NCBI RefSeq assembly: GCF_001854605.1 | Contig: NZ_MKJU01000032.1 | Location: 61,205-112,749, forward strand | Reading direction: 5' to 3' | Length of the DNA stretch: 51,545 nt | DNA from: Pseudoalteromonas amylolytica | GTDB lineage: Bacteria; Pseudomonadota; Gammaproteobacteria; Enterobacterales; Alteromonadaceae | Part shown: positions 49,603 to 51,545 of the stretch, in pieces | How positions within the stretch are numbered: the first letter of the stretch is position 1 | Layout of the letters: each line of letters starts with the position of its first letter | Made by a program: the position numbers and the translations under genes | Notes under the pieces: model-generated | The model's database searches: none | The model's input: only the letters and a program-made list of their open reading frames with translations | What the model was told of the DNA's origin: nothing

Positions 49603-50694
49603 ATGGGTTTTAAATGTGGCATTGTTGGTTTACCTAACGTTGGTAAATCTACCCTTTTCAATGCATTAACTAAAGCGGGTATCGAAGCCGCAAACTTTCC
49701 ATTTTGTACTATCGAGCCAAATACGGGTGTGGTACCGGTTCCTGATAATCGCCTAAATCAATTAGCCGAGATCGTGAACCCTCAGCGTATTTTGCCTACA
49801 ACCATGGAATTCGTTGATATCGCCGGCCTAGTTAAAGGGGCTTCTAAAGGTGAAGGTCTGGGTAACCAGTTTCTAGCGAACATTCGTGAAACGGACGCTA
49901 TTGGTCATGTAGTACGCTGTTTTGAAAACGAAAATATCGTTCACGTAGCGGGCACTATCGATCCAGCTGATGATATTGATGTTATCAACACTGAGCTAGT
50001 ACTGGCAGATATGGATGCAGCTGATCGCGCCATGCAAAGAAATGCCAAAAAAGCCAAAGGTGGCGATAAAGAAGCCAAATTCCAGAACGTTGTGTTAGAA
50101 AAAGTAAAAGCCCACTTAGATGAAGGCCTAACACTACGCTCATTACAGTTGGATAAAGAAGAAAAAGAGGCTATTAAGCCACTAAACTTCTTAACAATTA
50201 AGCCAACCATGTACATTGCTAACGTAAACGAAGACGGTTTTGAAAATAACCCTTACTTAGATAAAGTACGCGAAATCGCGGCAGCCGAAGATGCTGTTGT
50301 GATCCCGGTTTGTGCTGCAATTGAAGCAGAGCTGTCTGAACTTGAAGATGAAGACAAGCTTGAGTTTATGGAAGACCTTGGTCTTGAAGAGCCAGGTCTA
50401 AACCTAGTGATCCGTGGCGGATATGAACTACTTAAACTACAGACCTACTTCACCGCTGGAGTAAAGGAAGTGCGCGCTTGGACAATTCCTGTTGGCGCTA
50501 CCGCTCCGCAGGCTGCTGGCAAGATCCATACGGATTTTGAACGTGGCTTTATCCGCGCGCAAACCATTGCTTTTGATGATTATATTCAATATCGTGGTGA
50601 AAGTGGCGCTAAAGATGCGGGTAAATTCCGCCAAGAAGGTAAAGATTACATCGTCAAAGATGGCGATGTAATGAACTTCTTATTTAATGTTTAA
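49603..50694 (+). CDS. ychF: Redox- and ribosome-associated ATPase/GTPase YchF
   Basis: 363 residues of the Obg family (OLA1 type, prefers ATP). G1 GLPNVGKSTLFNALT, G3 DIAGLVKGASKGEGLGNQFL, a coiled-coil insert (about 130-200) and a C-terminal TGS domain (TYFTAGVKEVRAWTI) are visible. Length is typical. Adjacent to pth, as in many gammaproteobacteria. A terminator follows. Confidence 0.98.
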   Translation: MGFKCGIVGLPNVGKSTLFNALTKAGIEAANFPFCTIEPNTGVVPVPDNRLNQLAEIVNPQRILPTTMEFVDIAGLVKGASKGEGLGNQFLANIRETDAIGHVVRCFENENIVHVAGTIDPADDIDVINTELVLADMDAADRAMQRNAKKAKGGDKEAKFQNVVLEKVKAHLDEGLTLRSLQLDKEEKEAIKPLNFLTIKPTMYIANVNEDGFENNPYLDKVREIAAAEDAVVIPVCAAIEAELSELEDEDKLEFMEDLGLEEPGLNLVIRGGYELLKLQTYFTAGVKEVRAWTIPVGATAPQAAGKIHTDFERGFIRAQTIAFDDYIQYRGESGAKDAGKFRQEGKDYIVKDGDVMNFLFNV

Positions 50695-50710
50695 GACACC
50701 ATAAAATATT

Positions 50711-50735
50711 AAAAGGGCCTGCTGGCCCTTTTTTG
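50711..50735 (+). terminator. Rho-independent terminator after ychF
   Basis: Stem AAAAGGGCC/GGCCCTTTT with loop TGCT and a T6 tail. Confidence 0.95.
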
Positions 50736-50882
50736 TTTGTTGCTGCATATTGCTCTTGTCGCAGCAGAGCATACTTTTTTATTAATCGATTAAAATAGCA
50801 GCGGACAGTGACATTTCCATGACCAATTCGGCTATTTAATCTGCAAACAAACACTCTGAGTCAGTTTTTTGCAAAAAAGGTG

Positions 50883-50911
50883 TTGACGTGTTTGGGGCAT
50901 ATCAGCATAAT
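50883..50911 (+). promoter_or_regulatory. Sigma-70 promoter of the Met-Leu-Gln tRNA array
   Basis: -35 TTGACG (50883-50888) and -10 CATAAT (50906-50911) with a 17-bp spacer and G/C-rich discriminator ACGCCCCGC. Same layout as the two tRNA promoters at the start of the window. Confidence 0.85.
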
Positions 50912-50949
50912 ACGCCCCGCATCAGCGATGATGGGAAATAAAAAAAGAT

Positions 50950-51026
50950 GGCTATGTAGCTCAGCTGGTTAGAGCACATCACTCATAATGATGGGGTCCC
51001 CTGTTCAAATCAGGGCATAGCCACCA
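50950..51026 (+). tRNA. tRNA-Met(CAT), copy 1
   Basis: 77-nt elongator-type tRNA with encoded CCA and anticodon loop CTCATAA. Its first acceptor pair is G-C, unlike initiator tRNA. Confidence 0.95.
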
Positions 51027-51069
51027 TGCTTTTATTACTACCAAACTCATCGATTTAGCTGGTCAAATT

Positions 51070-51154
<85 letters not shown>

Positions 51155-51184
51155 ACTTTTTAAGTTGGTTTGAGTAAACGTTGT

Positions 51185-51259
51185 TGGAGTATCGCCAAGC
51201 GGTAAGGCAGCGGGTTTTGATCCCGCCATTCCCAGGTTCAAATCCTGGTACTCCAGCCA
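51185..51259 (+). tRNA. tRNA-Gln(TTG)
   Basis: 75-nt tRNA starting TGGAGTATC with U1, as is typical of tRNA-Gln; anticodon loop TTTTGAT gives TTG; CCA encoded. Only 2 bp separate it from the next tRNA-Met. Confidence 0.97.
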
Positions 51260-51261
51260 AT

Positions 51262-51338
51262 GGCTATGTAGCTCAGCTGGTTAGAGCACATCACTCATAA
51301 TGATGGGGTCCCCTGTTCAAATCAGGGCATAGCCACCA
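51262..51338 (+). tRNA. tRNA-Met(CAT), copy 2
   Basis: Identical over 77 nt to the first tRNA-Met of this array. Confidence 0.95.
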
Positions 51339-51383
51339 TTTACTCCCACAAAGTGCAATGTGGTAAAAAGCACGACCTCCTGT

Positions 51384-51440
51384 GCAGAGGTGGCGGAATT
51401 GGCCAGATGTCGATTAGACGCTGGATTTAGGTTCCATCAG
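51384..51440 (+). pseudogene. Broken tRNA-Leu copy
   Basis: GCAGAGGTGGCGGAATTGG matches the tRNA-Leu 5' end with two changes. A 12-nt insertion in the D loop follows, then TAGACG and CTGGATTTAGGTTCCA from the anticodon arm, after which the variable arm, T arm and CCA end are lost. The leader ACCTCCTGTGC before it recurs as ACCTCCTTGTGC before the intact tRNA-Leu at 51461, so leader and gene were duplicated together. Confidence 0.85.
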
Positions 51441-51460
51441 AATTAGTACAACCTCCTTGT

Positions 51461-51545
<85 letters not shown>

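Overview
The window looks like a chromosomal segment of a marine gammaproteobacterium of the order Alteromonadales, most likely Pseudoalteromonas or a close relative. The grounds are the protein sequences, a deseasin-like subtilase, the smc-zipA-ligA cluster, the long identical-copy tRNA arrays with CCA encoded in the gene, and conserved gammaproteobacterial gene blocks (hemA-prfA-prmC-sirB2-sirB1-kdsA, lolB-ispE-prs, pth-ychF, gcvA-ygdD-rlmM). The genus is an inference from memory of such proteins, not a database result. I see no prophage, insertion sequence, CRISPR array or rRNA.

Bases 1-2937 are RNA territory. A minus-strand operon (tRNA-Ala, tRNA-Glu, tRNA-Glu) has a strong promoter with a GC-rich discriminator. 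Between its two tRNA-Glu genes lies a 23-bp tandem repeat array framed by inverted arms. On the plus strand a near-consensus promoter drives six tRNA-Val(TAC) genes. They are interleaved with six degenerate tRNA-like units and followed by three 115-bp repeats, each ending in a tRNA-Val 3' tail. Several tRNAs are followed by a hairpin that would pair with their own CCA end.

Bases 2938-16701 hold a TPR protein with an altered receiver domain, msrB with a DUF2919-like membrane protein, a small membrane protein, smc-zipA-ligA, a SpoU-type RNA methylase, a small secreted protein and a large secreted subtilase with P/Homo B and PKD domains.

Bases 16702-21606 are a curli locus: csgB, a very long csgA with about 20 repeats, csgE, csgF and csgG, with a convergent csgD-type regulator overlapping the csgG 3' end. 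A perfect FNR-type palindrome lies upstream, and a hairpin separates the structural genes from the export genes.

Bases 22006-33813 are mixed. Putrescine synthesis (speA-speB) sits near a YtfL/PaeA-type CNNM/CorC protein. Also here are a CBS-pair protein, small secreted and membrane hypotheticals, cysZ, a glycerophosphodiesterase lipoprotein, a CadC-like membrane-bound regulator and a secreted FGE-sulfatase-fold protein.

Bases 33943-50694 are conserved housekeeping. On the minus strand, read in transcription order, are hemA-prfA-prmC, an inserted HD-GYP response regulator, sirB2, a terminator, sirB1, an inserted DUF819 membrane protein, kdsA, gcvA, an alpha/beta hydrolase, ygdD, rlmM and rof. 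On the plus strand are lolB-ispE-prs, rplY-pth and ychF. The window ends with a second plus-strand tRNA array (Met, Leu, Gln, Met, a broken Leu, Leu) behind another promoter with a GC-rich discriminator.
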